Origin: Massilia atriviolacea
Lineage (GTDB): Bacteria; Pseudomonadota; Gammaproteobacteria; Burkholderiales; Burkholderiaceae_D
Assembly: GCF_003953935.1 (NCBI RefSeq)
Contig: NZ_RXLQ01000008.1
Location: 186,001 to 250,000 of the forward strand
Length of the DNA stretch: 64,000 nt
Direction of reading: 5' to 3'
Part shown: positions 9,114 through 18,268 of the stretch, in pieces
How positions within the stretch are numbered: the first letter of the stretch is position 1
Layout: every line of letters starts with the position of its first letter
Notes under the pieces: model-generated
The model's database searches: none
What the model was told of the DNA's origin: nothing
Seen by the model: the letters and a program-made list of their open reading frames with translations, nothing else
Made by a program: the position numbers and the translations under genes

Positions 9114-10499
9114 ATGGAACTGCGTCCGGTGGATGTTTTCCTCCTGATCGGCGCGCTGTTCGCGTGGTCGATTTCCCTGTTCCTGCCGGCCTTCGCCAGC
9201 GGCGACAGCATACCCCCGCCATTGGGCGGCGCGGTCCTGCTGTTCGGGATCTTGTTCGGCTGGTTCGTGCACGGATGGGCGGCGTATGCCAATCTCTTCT
9301 TCGTGTACGCCGCCTGGCGCCTGTGCCTGGGCAAGACGCCGCGCCTGTCCGTCGTGCTCATGCTGGCGTTTGCGGCAAGCCTGCCCCTGTTTAGCGGCAT
9401 GCTGGACAAATCCGGAGGGCGCAGCGGGGCGGTCGCCAGCTGGGGATGGGGCGCCTTCATGTGGCTGTGGTCGCTCGCGCTGCTGGCCGGGGCGGCGGCG
9501 GCCAGGCGCAGGATCATCGGTGCACGGGGCGCGCTTGCGCTGGGTTTGCTCATGCTGTCGAGCGGTATGGCGGCGTCGGCGCTGCATGCGCATCAGTGGC
9601 GCGCCGCCGGCATCGAGGACCGGCGCATGCTGCTCGCACCCGGCATGATCTACACCAGCAACGAGCTGTGCTCCGTCGCGCTGACCTGGCCCGCGCCGTC
9701 GACAACGCCCGGCGGCGAGGCGGTGGTGCTCGACGTCGACGCGCAGCTGCTGCACGCGCCGCCCAGGGGGCCGTCGCTCGATCTCCCGGGCGGCTTCACC
9801 GAAGCGCATGCCGATGGGGCGGCATGGCGCGCCTATCCCGGCGCGGAAGGCGACCTCAAGGTCAGGCAGGCCGCGCAACCGGGCGCGCTGCTGTTGCAGG
9901 TCAAGGCGACTGGCGACGGCGCCGTGATCCGCTTGCTGCAAGGCCAGCCGCGGCGGCTGCTGTACGAGCAGCCCGTCAAGAGCGTGGCCGCAGGGCGCAG
10001 CCGCAGTTTTTGCCCGGTCGCCGGGCGCGCGCTGCATGGCGGGCTGCGCTCGGACTACGGCGAGGCGCTGCTGCGCGCCATGGGACAGCCGCCCCGCTTC
10101 AAGGCCGGTGTGGCGCTGGCGCATGCCGAAGTCGCGCGCGAGCGCTGCCCGATCGGGATTGTCGAGGGCCACCGCATCCGCAACCTGCGCTCGCTGGACG
10201 GGCGCGAGGTGATCCTGGCCGGATCGATGGAGCGCATGGCGGGCTTGTGTTCGGCGAACTATGTCGCGCTGGCGGGCGGCCCCACGCTGCCCGGCAATGG
10301 CCGGCTGCGCGCGGTGGTGCATGTCCTCGACAGGCGGACTCTCAGGCCGCTCGCCATGTTCGATGGCGTGGCCACGTGCCCGCCATCGGTGTGCGCGCCG
10401 GGGCGGGAGGCGACGGTCGACGCGGTTCGCCTGGAGGGCGAGCGCGTGCTGGTGGAAACCTCGCGCGGCGAGTACGCCGCCGCCCTGAAGCGGTTCTGA
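9114..10499 (+). CDS. Membrane protein of unknown function
   Basis: About 461 residues with four or five hydrophobic segments in the first 165 residues (for example VDVFLLIGALFAWSISLFL, a second around AVLLFGILFGWFV, a third around LSVVLMLAFAASLPLF, and one in WGAFMWLWSLALLAGAAAA). A soluble C-terminal domain of roughly 300 residues with several cysteines follows, probably extracytoplasmic. I do not recognise a family. The ATG at 9114 is chosen because hydrophobic sequence starts straight after it; the ATG at 9093 adds seven residues and neither has a clear ribosome-binding site. It is a single gene between divergent and convergent neighbours. Confidence 0.6.
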   Translation: MELRPVDVFLLIGALFAWSISLFLPAFASGDSIPPPLGGAVLLFGILFGWFVHGWAAYANLFFVYAAWRLCLGKTPRLSVVLMLAFAASLPLFSGMLDKSGGRSGAVASWGWGAFMWLWSLALLAGAAAARRRIIGARGALALGLLMLSSGMAASALHAHQWRAAGIEDRRMLLAPGMIYTSNELCSVALTWPAPSTTPGGEAVVLDVDAQLLHAPPRGPSLDLPGGFTEAHADGAAWRAYPGAEGDLKVRQAAQPGALLLQVKATGDGAVIRLLQGQPRRLLYEQPVKSVAAGRSRSFCPVAGRALHGGLRSDYGEALLRAMGQPPRFKAGVALAHAEVARERCPIGIVEGHRIRNLRSLDGREVILAGSMERMAGLCSANYVALAGGPTLPGNGRLRAVVHVLDRRTLRPLAMFDGVATCPPSVCAPGREATVDAVRLEGERVLVETSRGEYAAALKRF

Positions 10500-10575
10500 T
10501 TGCGCGTGGCCCGCATGGCGCGGCGCAGGTGCGGCGAGAAGGCGCGCCCCGCCATCGGCAGGCCGCATGCAATGC

Positions 10576-10609
10576 AAAACGCCGTCCGCCGCTTGTCCGG
10601 GGGACGGCG
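10576..10609 (-). terminator. Intrinsic terminator of the aminotransferase gene
   Basis: On the minus strand an 8-bp GC-rich stem (CGCCGTCC paired with GGACGGCG) is followed by GTTTTGC, 20 bp beyond the stop codon of the gene ending at 10630. It also lies in the 3' region of the convergent membrane-protein gene. Confidence 0.6.
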
Positions 10610-10629
10610 CTCGCTTGCCGGGGCGAGGC

Positions 10630-11823
10630 TTACATCTGCGCGGCGATCAGCTTGCCGAGGATGGCCACGCCTTCACGGATACGCTCCGGCGGCACGGTCA
10701 CGAAGGACAGGCGCAGGGTATTCGTTTCCGGCTCGTTGGCGTAGAACGGCGCACCCGGCACGAAGGCCACCTTGGCCGCGATGGCCTGGTCGAGCAGCTT
10801 CATGGCGTCGATCTGCTTGGGCAGGGTGACCCAGATGAACATGCCGCCTTCGGGCTTGGTCCAGGTGACGCCGGCCGGGAACTGCTCGGCGATGGCATCG
10901 AGCATCACCTGGCACTGGTTGGCGTACAGCGCGCGGATGGTCGGGATGTGCTGCTCCAGGAAGCCATCCTTGACCACTTCGTAGACCACCATCTGGGTCA
11001 GCTGCGCGGTGTGCAGGTCGGCGGCCTGCTTGGCCAGTTCCAGGCGGCGCACCAGCGGCAGCGGCGCGACCACATAGCCGAGGCGGATGCCGGGCGTGAG
11101 CACCTTCGAGAACGAGCCCATGTAGATGACGCCGTCCGGATTCATGTTCAGCATCTTCGGGAAGGGCTCGCCCTTGTAGCTCAGCGCGCCGTACGGATCG
11201 TCCTCGATCAGCGGCAGGCCGAGGCGGGCGCAGGTTTCGACCAGTTCCTGGCGGCGTTCGATGGACAGGCTGCGGCCGGTCGGGTTCTGGAAGTTCGGCA
11301 GCGCGTACAGCAGGCGCGCGCCGTCGGCCACGGCGGCGATCGAGGACGGCACCAGGCCATGCTCGTCTGTGGCGACCGACTTGAATTCGGGACGGTAGAC
11401 CGAGAACGCCTGCAGCGCGCCCAGGTAGCTCGGGGTTTCGACCAGGACGCGGCTGCCTTCATCGATCAGCACCTTGCCCAGCAGGTCGAGCGCCTGCTGC
11501 GAGCCGGACGTCATCAGGACCTGTTCCGGCAGGATCTTGCAGGTGGCGGTCGACAGCGAATTGGCGATCCACTCGCGCAGCAGCGGGTAGCCGTCGGTCG
11601 GGCCGTACTGCAGCGCCACCTTGCCGTTATCGGACAGGACCTTGTCGAAAGCCGCCTTCATGTGTTCGACCGGGAAGGTGGCGGGCGAGGGCAGGCCGCC
11701 GGCGAAGGAGATGATCTCCGGACGCTGGGTGATCTTCAGGATTTCGCGGATGAAGGAACTCTGAAGCTGGCTGGCGCGCTCGGAAAAACGCCACTCGATG
11801 GGGTTTGGATTTTCGATTTTCAT
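10630..11823 (-). CDS. PLP-dependent aminotransferase (2-aminoadipate/LysN-like subgroup)
   Basis: A 397-residue fold-type I aminotransferase. It has the ISFAGGLPSPATFP segment of the 2-aminoadipate/kynurenine aminotransferase subgroup near residue 38, the LPNFQNPTG cofactor-binding stretch, IEDDPYGAL with the pyridine-binding Asp, and GSFSKVLTPGIRLGY with the Schiff-base lysine. It has no DNA-binding domain, unlike the MocR protein at 14726. Such enzymes transaminate aromatic or long-chain amino acids; the substrate cannot be told from sequence. It is preceded by a RidA gene on the same strand, and RidA proteins remove reactive enamine intermediates from PLP enzymes. Confidence 0.85.
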   Translation of the reverse strand: MKIENPNPIEWRFSERASQLQSSFIREILKITQRPEIISFAGGLPSPATFPVEHMKAAFDKVLSDNGKVALQYGPTDGYPLLREWIANSLSTATCKILPEQVLMTSGSQQALDLLGKVLIDEGSRVLVETPSYLGALQAFSVYRPEFKSVATDEHGLVPSSIAAVADGARLLYALPNFQNPTGRSLSIERRQELVETCARLGLPLIEDDPYGALSYKGEPFPKMLNMNPDGVIYMGSFSKVLTPGIRLGYVVAPLPLVRRLELAKQAADLHTAQLTQMVVYEVVKDGFLEQHIPTIRALYANQCQVMLDAIAEQFPAGVTWTKPEGGMFIWVTLPKQIDAMKLLDQAIAAKVAFVPGAPFYANEPETNTLRLSFVTVPPERIREGVAILGKLIAAQM

Positions 11824-11864
11824 ACTGGTCTCACAGTCAAGGCGGCGCGGTTCGCACCGGGCCG

Positions 11865-11870
11865 ATTATA
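11865..11870 (-). promoter_or_regulatory. Possible -10 box of the aminotransferase gene
   Basis: A perfect TATAAT on the minus strand lies 41 bp upstream of the ATG at 11823. A -35 match is poor. Confidence 0.35.
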
Positions 11871-11890
11871 GAGCACGCTGGGTAAGCGGC

Positions 11891-11919
11891 TGGAAAGACG
11901 CCGCCGGATAAGCGGCGTC
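11891..11919 (-). terminator. Possible terminator after the RidA gene
   Basis: An 8-bp inverted repeat (GACGCCGC with GCGGCGTC) is followed on the minus strand by TTTCC. The U-tract is short, so termination would be partial. Confidence 0.4.
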
Positions 11920-11930
11920 CGGGATGCGTT

Positions 11931-12392
11931 TTAAGCGACTTCGACGATCATTTCGATTTCGACGCAGGCGCCGCGCGGATTCTGGGCCACGCCGAAAGCC
12001 GAGCGCGCATGCTTGCCGGCATCGCCGAACACCTCGCCGAACAGCTCCGAGGCGCCGTTGGTGACGATGTGCTGGTCGGTGAAGCCTGGGGTCGAGTTGA
12101 CCAGGCTCATCAGCTTGACGATGCGCTTGACCTTGCCGAGGTCGCCGCCGCAGGCTTCCTGGAGCGTGCCCATCAGATCGATCGCAATGGCGCGCGCGGC
12201 GGCGACGCCCTGCTCGGTGCTGATTTCCTTGCCGAGCTGGCCGGCGTTGACGGAGCCATCGGCGTTCTTCGCGATGTGTCCGGAAATAAACACCAGGTTG
12301 CCGGTCTGGACGTACATCACATACGCGGCGACGGGGGCGGCGGGCGGGCTGAGGGTGATATCAAGCGATTTCAGTTTGTCGTAGACGGTCAT
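11931..12392 (-). CDS. RidA/YjgF-family protein
   Basis: A 153-residue protein of the RidA superfamily. The core shows AYVMYVQTGNLVFISGHIAKNADG and a C-terminal GACVEIEMIVEVA strand. The length and the N-terminal helix TVYDKLKSLDITL point to the longer Rid subfamily, not the archetypal E. coli RidA, so the catalytic arginine should be checked by alignment. Family members hydrolyse enamine/imine intermediates. The start at 12392 has a GAGGA ribosome-binding site; a longer frame starting at 12455 adds 21 residues without support. Confidence 0.85.
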   Translation of the reverse strand: MTVYDKLKSLDITLSPPAAPVAAYVMYVQTGNLVFISGHIAKNADGSVNAGQLGKEISTEQGVAAARAIAIDLMGTLQEACGGDLGKVKRIVKLMSLVNSTPGFTDQHIVTNGASELFGEVFGDAGKHARSAFGVAQNPRGACVEIEMIVEVA

Positions 12393-12487
12393 GGCGATTC
12401 CTCGAAGCGAATAGAAAGGGGCGGAAAGATCAAGGCAGTATTGTACGTCGGGCACGACCGGCTGCCCACCGGAATCGAAACTCCTAC

Positions 12488-12729
12488 AACCGGGGTCAGA
12501 GCTTTAATTAGAAACGTTTCCTTGTACCACGTGGCCTGACGCCTGATTCGCCACTTTTCTCGTCAATCGGCGCAGAAAATTTGACCTTGCCAACGTTATG
12601 AGTGTTTTGCTGCCATTTTCATTCATTTTGGCGTGAAAAATACCGCAAAGCTCATGCTCTGAAGCAAAACGTTGCAAGTTAAAGCTCTGACCCCGGTTAG
12701 ATGTTGCAAGTTAAAGCTCTGACCCCGGT
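12488..12729 (+). repeat. Solo mobile repeat element with GGGGTCAGAG ends
   Basis: A 211-bp segment (12488-12698) begins AACCGGGGTCAGAGCTTTAA and ends with its inverted copy TTAAAGCTCTGACCCCGGTT. A second copy of the right end (GTTGCAAGTTAAAGCTCTG and following bases) is repeated 32 bp further on, ending at 12729. The interior shows no coding sequence. The ends match those of the four-copy array at 39459-40246, with an unrelated interior. It lies 10 bp from the stop codon of the EamA gene and fills the otherwise empty 346-bp gap 12393-12738. Confidence 0.75.
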
Positions 12730-12738
12730 GAGGGAACG

Positions 12739-13653
12739 TTAGCGCTTGATTTGCATGCGGCGCCCTGCCGCGACGACGGCGATCACGGCCAGCGCGAAGC
12801 CGATGTTGGCCATCTCCAGCGGTTCGCCCAGCAGCACCCAGGCGCCCGCCAGGGTCAGGAACGGTTGCAGCAGTTGCACTTGCCCCACCCGGGCAATGCC
12901 GCCGCGCGCCATGCCCCGGTACCAGAAGAAAAAACCGATGAACATCGAAAATACCGATACGTACCCGAAGCCGATCCATGCCCGCACCCCCGCCTCGGCC
13001 ATCCGGTCCAGCTGCGGCCATGCCAGCCACAGCACCAGCGGCAATACCAGCGGCACCGAGAGCAGCAGCGCCCAGCTGATCACCTGTTGCCCGCCCATGC
13101 TCTGCGATAACTTGCCTCCCTCGGCGTAGCCCACCGCCGCCGCCGCCACCGCCCCGAACATCAGCAGGTCGGCCTGGTGGAAGCTGCCGCCGCTCTGGCG
13201 CAGAGCGAAGCCGATCACGATGCCGGAGCCCGCCAGCGCGGTCAGCCAGAAGCCGGGCGAGGGCCTTTCGTTGCCGCGCAGCGCGGAGGCGAGCGCCGTG
13301 GCCAGCGGCAGGATGCCGACCAGGACCGCGCCGTGCGATGCCGGCAAGCTGCGCAAGGCAATCGAGGTCAGCCATGGAAAGCCGATCACGCAGCCCAGCG
13401 ACACCATCGCCAGCGGCCATAGCGCCGACCTGGGCGGCAGCGGCGCGCGCTTCCACAGCAGCCAGATCCCGGCCAGCAAGGCCGCCACCAGGGCCCGCCC
13501 CAGCGCGACAAACACCGGCTCCAGCCCGGCCACCGCCATCCGCGTGAACGGTAGCGTCAAACTGAACAGGGCCACTCCGGCCAGCCCCAGCAGCATCCCG
13601 GCGCTCTCGTCGGACATGGCCGGACGCGCCGTAGCGATTAATGTCGATGTCAT
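12739..13653 (-). CDS. EamA-family (DMT) transporter
   Basis: About 304 residues with ten hydrophobic segments and the duplicated five-helix EamA architecture. Landmarks include GLAGVALFSLTLPFTRMAVAGLEP at the N-terminus and VQLLQPFLTLAGAWVLLGEPL near the end, the conserved last-repeat motif. Such proteins are usually inner-membrane exporters of amino acids or metabolites. The ATG at 13653 forms an ATGA overlap with the upstream dehydratase stop; the ATG two codons earlier is an alternative. Coupling to a threonine-dehydratase-like enzyme under a MocR regulator suggests amino-acid export or overflow control. Confidence 0.85.
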   Translation of the reverse strand: MTSTLIATARPAMSDESAGMLLGLAGVALFSLTLPFTRMAVAGLEPVFVALGRALVAALLAGIWLLWKRAPLPPRSALWPLAMVSLGCVIGFPWLTSIALRSLPASHGAVLVGILPLATALASALRGNERPSPGFWLTALAGSGIVIGFALRQSGGSFHQADLLMFGAVAAAAVGYAEGGKLSQSMGGQQVISWALLLSVPLVLPLVLWLAWPQLDRMAEAGVRAWIGFGYVSVFSMFIGFFFWYRGMARGGIARVGQVQLLQPFLTLAGAWVLLGEPLEMANIGFALAVIAVVAAGRRMQIKR

Positions 13654-14624
13654 GCGCATGGCCCCTGCAGGATGTGACGGAACAATTCTGCGTCGACATT
13701 GCCGCCGGTCAGCGGCAGGCCGATCTTCCTGCCGCGAATCAGCGCGCTGTCGCGGATCTGCATGGCCGCCGCCAGCGCCGCCGCGCCCGCGCCTTCGGCC
13801 AGGTTGTGGGTGCAGCGGTAGTACAGGCGCATGGCGCGCGCCACTTCGTCGTCGCTCACGGCCAGCACGTCGTCGGCGCATTCGAGCACCGCCGCCAGCG
13901 AGGCCGGATCGGGCACGCGGCACGCCAGCCCGTCGGCCACCACGGTCGACACCGCCGCCTCGATGCTGCGTCCGGCCCGGAACGAGAGCTGGTAGGCCGG
14001 CGCATGGCTCGACACCACGCCGATAATCCGCGTCTTCACGCCCAGCGCATGGCGCGCCGCAATCGCGCCGCAGATGCCGGAACCCTGGCCGATCGGCACC
14101 AGCACCAGGTCCAGCCCGGGCTGGGCGCGGAACAGTTCGAGCCAGCCGCTGGCCACGCCGGCCACCAGGTCCTGGTGATACGAGGGCACCAGGTGCAGTC
14201 CTTCGTCGCGCATCAAGGCCAGCGCATGCTCGCGGCTTTCCTGGAAGTCGGCGCCATGCTCGATCACGCGCGCGCCCAGGCCGCGCATGCAGGCGTTCTT
14301 TTCCACGCTGTTCGCGCGCGGGACCACCACCGTGACCTGCAGGCCGTGGCGCGCGCCGGCGAAGGCGATCGCCTGGCCGTGGTTGCCGCGCGTCGGCGAG
14401 ATGATGCCGCGCACCTCGGGCGCGCGCCTGGCCAGCGCATCGAGGTACACCAGCGCGCCGCGCGTCTTGAAGGTGCCGAGCGGGGTGTGGTTTTCGTGCT
14501 TGACCCAGGCATCGGCGCCGAGCGCCTCGTCCAGCAGCGGCCAGCTGTATTGCGGCGTGGGCGGCATGGCGCGGTACACCAGCGCGGCGGCGGCATCGAG
14601 TTCGGCAAGGGAGGGCAAGTACAT
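13650..14624 (-). CDS. Threonine/serine dehydratase-like PLP enzyme
   Basis: A 324-residue fold-type II PLP enzyme. The Schiff-base lysine lies in LGTFKTRGAL near residue 53, followed by SPTRGNHGQAIAFAG (phosphate and substrate loop), and PIGQGSGICGAIAA (glycine-rich cofactor loop). There is no C-terminal ACT-like regulatory domain, so it is of the catabolic type or of the hydroxyectoine-utilisation (EutB-like) type. It deaminates a hydroxy amino acid, probably threonine or serine, to the 2-oxo acid. It is the first gene of a two-gene unit with the EamA transporter and is divergent from the MocR regulator. Confidence 0.82.
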   Translation of the reverse strand: MYLPSLAELDAAAALVYRAMPPTPQYSWPLLDEALGADAWVKHENHTPLGTFKTRGALVYLDALARRAPEVRGIISPTRGNHGQAIAFAGARHGLQVTVVVPRANSVEKNACMRGLGARVIEHGADFQESREHALALMRDEGLHLVPSYHQDLVAGVASGWLELFRAQPGLDLVLVPIGQGSGICGAIAARHALGVKTRIIGVVSSHAPAYQLSFRAGRSIEAAVSTVVADGLACRVPDPASLAAVLECADDVLAVSDDEVARAMRLYYRCTHNLAEGAGAAALAAAMQIRDSALIRGRKIGLPLTGGNVDAELFRHILQGPCA

Positions 14625-14674
14625 GGCAGGCTTTCAAAGGCGGGGCGATGGGTGTATCCTAGACGAGAACACCA

Positions 14675-14689
14675 GTACAGTACCTGTAC
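14675..14689. promoter_or_regulatory. Candidate operator between the MocR gene and the dehydratase operon
   Basis: A perfect inverted repeat, GTACAG-TAC-CTGTAC, lies in the middle of the 101-bp divergent gap, 36 bp from the MocR start and 51 bp from the dehydratase start. The position fits control of both directions by the adjacent regulator. This is inference from position and symmetry. Confidence 0.5.
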
Positions 14690-14725
14690 ACTTAACCATA
14701 TAATTACGCATACTGTGACGGTGTC

Positions 14726-16177
14726 ATGACCAATACAAGTCCAGGCAATCCCGCGATCGGCCTGCTCACGCGCGGTTCCGGCGAAACGCTGATCGACCAG
14801 ATCGTGCGCTCGGTCGCCAGCCGCATCGACGACAAGCTGCTGCGCAGCGGCGCGCGCATGCCCTCGATCCGCCAGTTCGCGGCGACCCACGGCGTGTCCT
14901 GCTTCACGGTGGTGGCCAGCTACGACAAGCTGGTGGCCAGGGGCTATGTGGAATCGCGCCGCGGCGCCGGCTTCTTCGTGCGCGAGCGCTCGCCCCTCAA
15001 CGCCGGCGAACGCTCGATGCCGGATGCGCCGCCGGCCGCGCTGGAAGCCAAGCCGCTCGACGTGGTCTGGCTGATCCGGAACATGTTCCGCCCGGCCCAG
15101 TCGCAGCGCGTGCCCGGCTCGGGCGTGCTGCCGTCCGAATGGCTGGACGGCCCGATGATCGCCAACGCCCTGCGCGCGGTGAGCCGCCAGAGCGGGGCGC
15201 TGCTGGTCAACTATGGCCTGCCGCAGGGCTTCCTGCCGCTGCGCCAGCAGCTCCAGCTGAAACTGGCGGAACTCGAAATCGACGCCGCCCCCGAGCAGTT
15301 CGTCACCACCGTCGGCGTGACCCAGGCCCTGGACCTGGTGGCGCGCGAGTTCACGCGTCCGGGCGACACCATTTTTGTCGACGATCCGGCCTGGTTCCTG
15401 ATGTTCGGCGCCTTCGCGGCGATGGGCCTGAAGGTCGTCGGCATCGCGCGCCTGGCCGACGGTCCCGATATCGCGCAGCTGGCGGCCATGGCGGCCCTGC
15501 ACAGGCCCAAGCTGTACGTGATCAATTCGGTGCTGCATAACCCGACCTCCACCTCGCTGTCGGCGGCCAAGGCCTTCCAGGTGCTGCGTCTGGCCGAGGA
15601 ACACGGGTTCACCATCGTCGAAGACGATATCTACTGCGACCTGCATCCCGGCAGCGCGGTGCAGCCGGCCACGCGCATGGCGGCGCTGGACCAGCTCAAA
15701 CGGGTGATTTACCTGGGCGGCTTTTCCAAGTCGCTGGCGGCCAACCTGCGGGTCGGCTTCATCGCCACGTCGCCGGAATGGGCGCAGCGCCTGTGCGACC
15801 GCAAGATGCTGGCCACCCTGACCACCAGCGATATCGGCGAGCGCGTGGTCTACAAGGTGCTTTCCGAAGGCCTGTACCGCAAGCACGCGGACCGCCTGCG
15901 CGGCCGCCTCGACGCGGTGCGCGCGCGCACCGTGCGCCAGATGGAAAAGGCCGGCCTGAGCATCGACACCGCCCCGCCGGCCGGCATGTTCGTCTGGACC
16001 GACACCGGCATCGACACCATTCCCCTGGCCGAACGCGCCCTGGCCGCCGGCCTGCTGCTGGCCCCGGGCGCGCTGTTTTCCCCCAGCCAGCTGCCCTCGA
16101 CCCGCATGCGCATCAATGTGGCGACCGCGCAGGAACCGGGCGTGTGGGAATTCCTGGCCCGCGAACTGGGCCGCTGA
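14726..16177 (+). CDS. MocR-type regulator (GntR winged helix fused to aminotransferase-like domain)
   Basis: A 483-residue protein. Residues about 20-90 form a GntR winged helix-turn-helix (LRSGARMPSIRQFAATHGVS, then a wing with YVESRRGAGFFV). Residues about 120-480 form a fold-type I aminotransferase-like domain with the PLP lysine near 335 in GGFSKSLAANLRVGF. MocR proteins sense PLP or amino-acid aldimines and regulate neighbouring genes. It is divergent from the dehydratase-EamA pair, which is the likely target. Confidence 0.88.
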   Translation: MTNTSPGNPAIGLLTRGSGETLIDQIVRSVASRIDDKLLRSGARMPSIRQFAATHGVSCFTVVASYDKLVARGYVESRRGAGFFVRERSPLNAGERSMPDAPPAALEAKPLDVVWLIRNMFRPAQSQRVPGSGVLPSEWLDGPMIANALRAVSRQSGALLVNYGLPQGFLPLRQQLQLKLAELEIDAAPEQFVTTVGVTQALDLVAREFTRPGDTIFVDDPAWFLMFGAFAAMGLKVVGIARLADGPDIAQLAAMAALHRPKLYVINSVLHNPTSTSLSAAKAFQVLRLAEEHGFTIVEDDIYCDLHPGSAVQPATRMAALDQLKRVIYLGGFSKSLAANLRVGFIATSPEWAQRLCDRKMLATLTTSDIGERVVYKVLSEGLYRKHADRLRGRLDAVRARTVRQMEKAGLSIDTAPPAGMFVWTDTGIDTIPLAERALAAGLLLAPGALFSPSQLPSTRMRINVATAQEPGVWEFLARELGR

Positions 16178-16255
16178 GTTCGCGGGCCTTGAAATCGCCC
16201 GGAACACCCCCATTTCTGCCCAATCCGTTCAACCCGTCTTACACGAGGACTAAAA

Positions 16256-18175
16256 ATGGCTGTTGCCGAAAAAGAAACCCTTGGTTTTCAAGCAGAAGTA
16301 AAACAGTTGCTGCAACTGATGATCCACTCCCTGTACTCGAACAAGGAGATCTTCCTGCGCGAGTTGATTTCGAACGCCTCCGACGCCGCCGACAAGCTGC
16401 GCTTCGAGGCGATCAATAACGACGCCTTGTACGGCAACGACCACGAACTGAAGATCCGCGTCGCCTTCGACAAGGCCGCCCGCACGGTCACCATTTCCGA
16501 CAACGGCATCGGCATGAGCCGCGATGAAGTCATTTCGCACCTGGGCACCATCGCCAAGTCGGGCACCAAGGAGTTCTTCGGCAAGCTGTCCGGCGACCAG
16601 CAGGCCGACGCGGCCCTGATCGGCCAGTTCGGCGTGGGCTTTTACTCCGGTTTCATCGTGGCCGACCGCATCACGGTCGAAACGCGACGCGCCGGCGCCG
16701 ACGCATCCGAAGGCGTGCGCTGGGAATCGGCGGGCGAGGGCGATTACAGCGTCGAAGCGATCGAGAAAGTTTCGCGCGGCACCGACATCATCCTGCACCT
16801 GCGCGAAGGCGAGGACGAGCTGCTGTCGAGCTGGAAGCTGAAAGCCATCATCCGCAAGTACTCGGACCACATCTCGCTGCCGATCGTGATGCAGAAGGAC
16901 GAGTGGGACGCCGAGAAGAGCGAAACGGTGCTCAAGGACGAAGTCGAGACGGTCAACCAGGCCAGCGCCCTGTGGGCCCGCAACAAGAACGACATCACGC
17001 CCGAGCAGTACGAGGAATTCTACAAGCACGTCTCGCACGACTTCCAGGCGCCGCTGACCCACACCCACAACCGGGTCGAGGGCCGCAGCGAATACACCCA
17101 GCTGCTGTACGTGCCGAGCCACGCGCCGTTCGACCTGTGGGACCGCAACAAGCGCGGCGGCATCAAGCTGTACGTCAAGCGCGTGTTCATCATGGACGAT
17201 GCCGAGCAGCTGATGCCGGCCTACCTGCGCTTCATCAAGGGCGTGATCGATTCGAACGACCTGCCGCTGAACGTCTCGCGCGAGATCCTGCAGGAGTCGC
17301 GCGACGTGAAGGTGATCCGCGAAGGCTCGACCAAGCGCGTGCTGGGCATGCTGGAAGAACTGGCCAACGCCGACGAGCAGGAAAAGAAGGACAAGTACAC
17401 CACCTTCTGGAAGGAATTCGGCCAGGTGCTCAAGGAAGGCATCGGCGAAGACGCGGCCAACCTCGAACGCATCGCCAAGCTGCTGCGCTTCGCATCGACG
17501 GCCAGCGACAATGCCGACCAGGCCACCTCGCTGGCCGACTACATCGGCCGCATGAAGGAAGGCCAGGAGAAGATCTACTACGTCACCGGCGACAATTACA
17601 CCGCTGCCAGGAACAGCCCGCACCTCGAAATCTTCCGCAAGAAGGGCGTGGAAGTGCTGTTGATGACCGACCGCGTCGACGAGTGGATGCTGTCGTTCCT
17701 GACCGAGTTCGATGGCAAGGAACTGGTGTCGGTGGCCAAGGGCGGCCTGGACCTGGGCGGCCTGGAAGACGAGGCCGAGAAGAAGGAACACGAAGAAACC
17801 GAAACCTCGTACAAGGAACTGGTCGAGCGCATGAAGACCGCGCTGGGCGAGAAGGCCAAGGACGTGCGCGTGACGTTCCGCCTGACCGATTCGCCGGCCT
17901 GCCTGGTGGCCGACGAGAACGAGCTGTCGGGTAACCTGCTGCGCATGCTGAAGGCGGCGGGGCAGAGTGCGCCGGAATCGAAGCCGATCCTGGAGATCAA
18001 TCCGAACCACCCGCTGGTGACGCGCCTGAAGAACGAAGACGCGGCAAGCGCGCAGTTCGGCGACTGGGCGCACATCCTGTTCGACCAGGCGCTGCTGGCC
18101 GAAGGAGGTTCGCTCAGCGATCCGGCCACGTTCGTGAAGCGCTTGAACGACATGCTGCTGGCCGGGGCGAAGTAG
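16256..18175 (+). CDS. htpG: Hsp90-family chaperone
   Basis: A 639-residue protein with the full HtpG architecture. The N-terminal GHKL ATPase domain shows [20 protein letters not shown] (ATP-binding Glu and Asn), [11 protein letters not shown] and [11 protein letters not shown] (lid). The middle domain has the [21 protein letters not shown] and SREILQ stretch with the catalytic arginine region. The dimerisation domain is at the C-terminus. The ATG follows a GAGGAC ribosome-binding site. It is transcribed alone; I did not find a clear heat-shock sigma-32 promoter. Confidence 0.97.
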   Translation: MAVAEKETLGFQAEVKQLLQLMIHSLYSNKEIFLRELISNASDAADKLRFEAINNDALYGNDHELKIRVAFDKAARTVTISDNGIGMSRDEVISHLGTIAKSGTKEFFGKLSGDQQADAALIGQFGVGFYSGFIVADRITVETRRAGADASEGVRWESAGEGDYSVEAIEKVSRGTDIILHLREGEDELLSSWKLKAIIRKYSDHISLPIVMQKDEWDAEKSETVLKDEVETVNQASALWARNKNDITPEQYEEFYKHVSHDFQAPLTHTHNRVEGRSEYTQLLYVPSHAPFDLWDRNKRGGIKLYVKRVFIMDDAEQLMPAYLRFIKGVIDSNDLPLNVSREILQESRDVKVIREGSTKRVLGMLEELANADEQEKKDKYTTFWKEFGQVLKEGIGEDAANLERIAKLLRFASTASDNADQATSLADYIGRMKEGQEKIYYVTGDNYTAARNSPHLEIFRKKGVEVLLMTDRVDEWMLSFLTEFDGKELVSVAKGGLDLGGLEDEAEKKEHEETETSYKELVERMKTALGEKAKDVRVTFRLTDSPACLVADENELSGNLLRMLKAAGQSAPESKPILEINPNHPLVTRLKNEDAASAQFGDWAHILFDQALLAEGGSLSDPATFVKRLNDMLLAGAK

Positions 18176-18200
18176 TTCTGTATTGATCGTTGTATTTAAC

Positions 18201-18232
18201 ACCGTCGTTCCCGCCTGCGCGGGAACGACGGT
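18201..18232. repeat. REP-like hairpin
   Basis: A 14-bp perfect inverted repeat, ACCGTCGTTCCCGC with a CTGC loop, lies 25 bp after htpG and before the convergent hydrolase. There is no U-tract, so it is more a dispersed extragenic palindrome than a classic terminator. A related hairpin with the same CCCGCCTGCGCGGG core lies at 62298. Confidence 0.6.
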
Positions 18233-18268
18233 TTGAGGGTAGCGCCAGTTGGCTTTAGCGTGAGCGTC

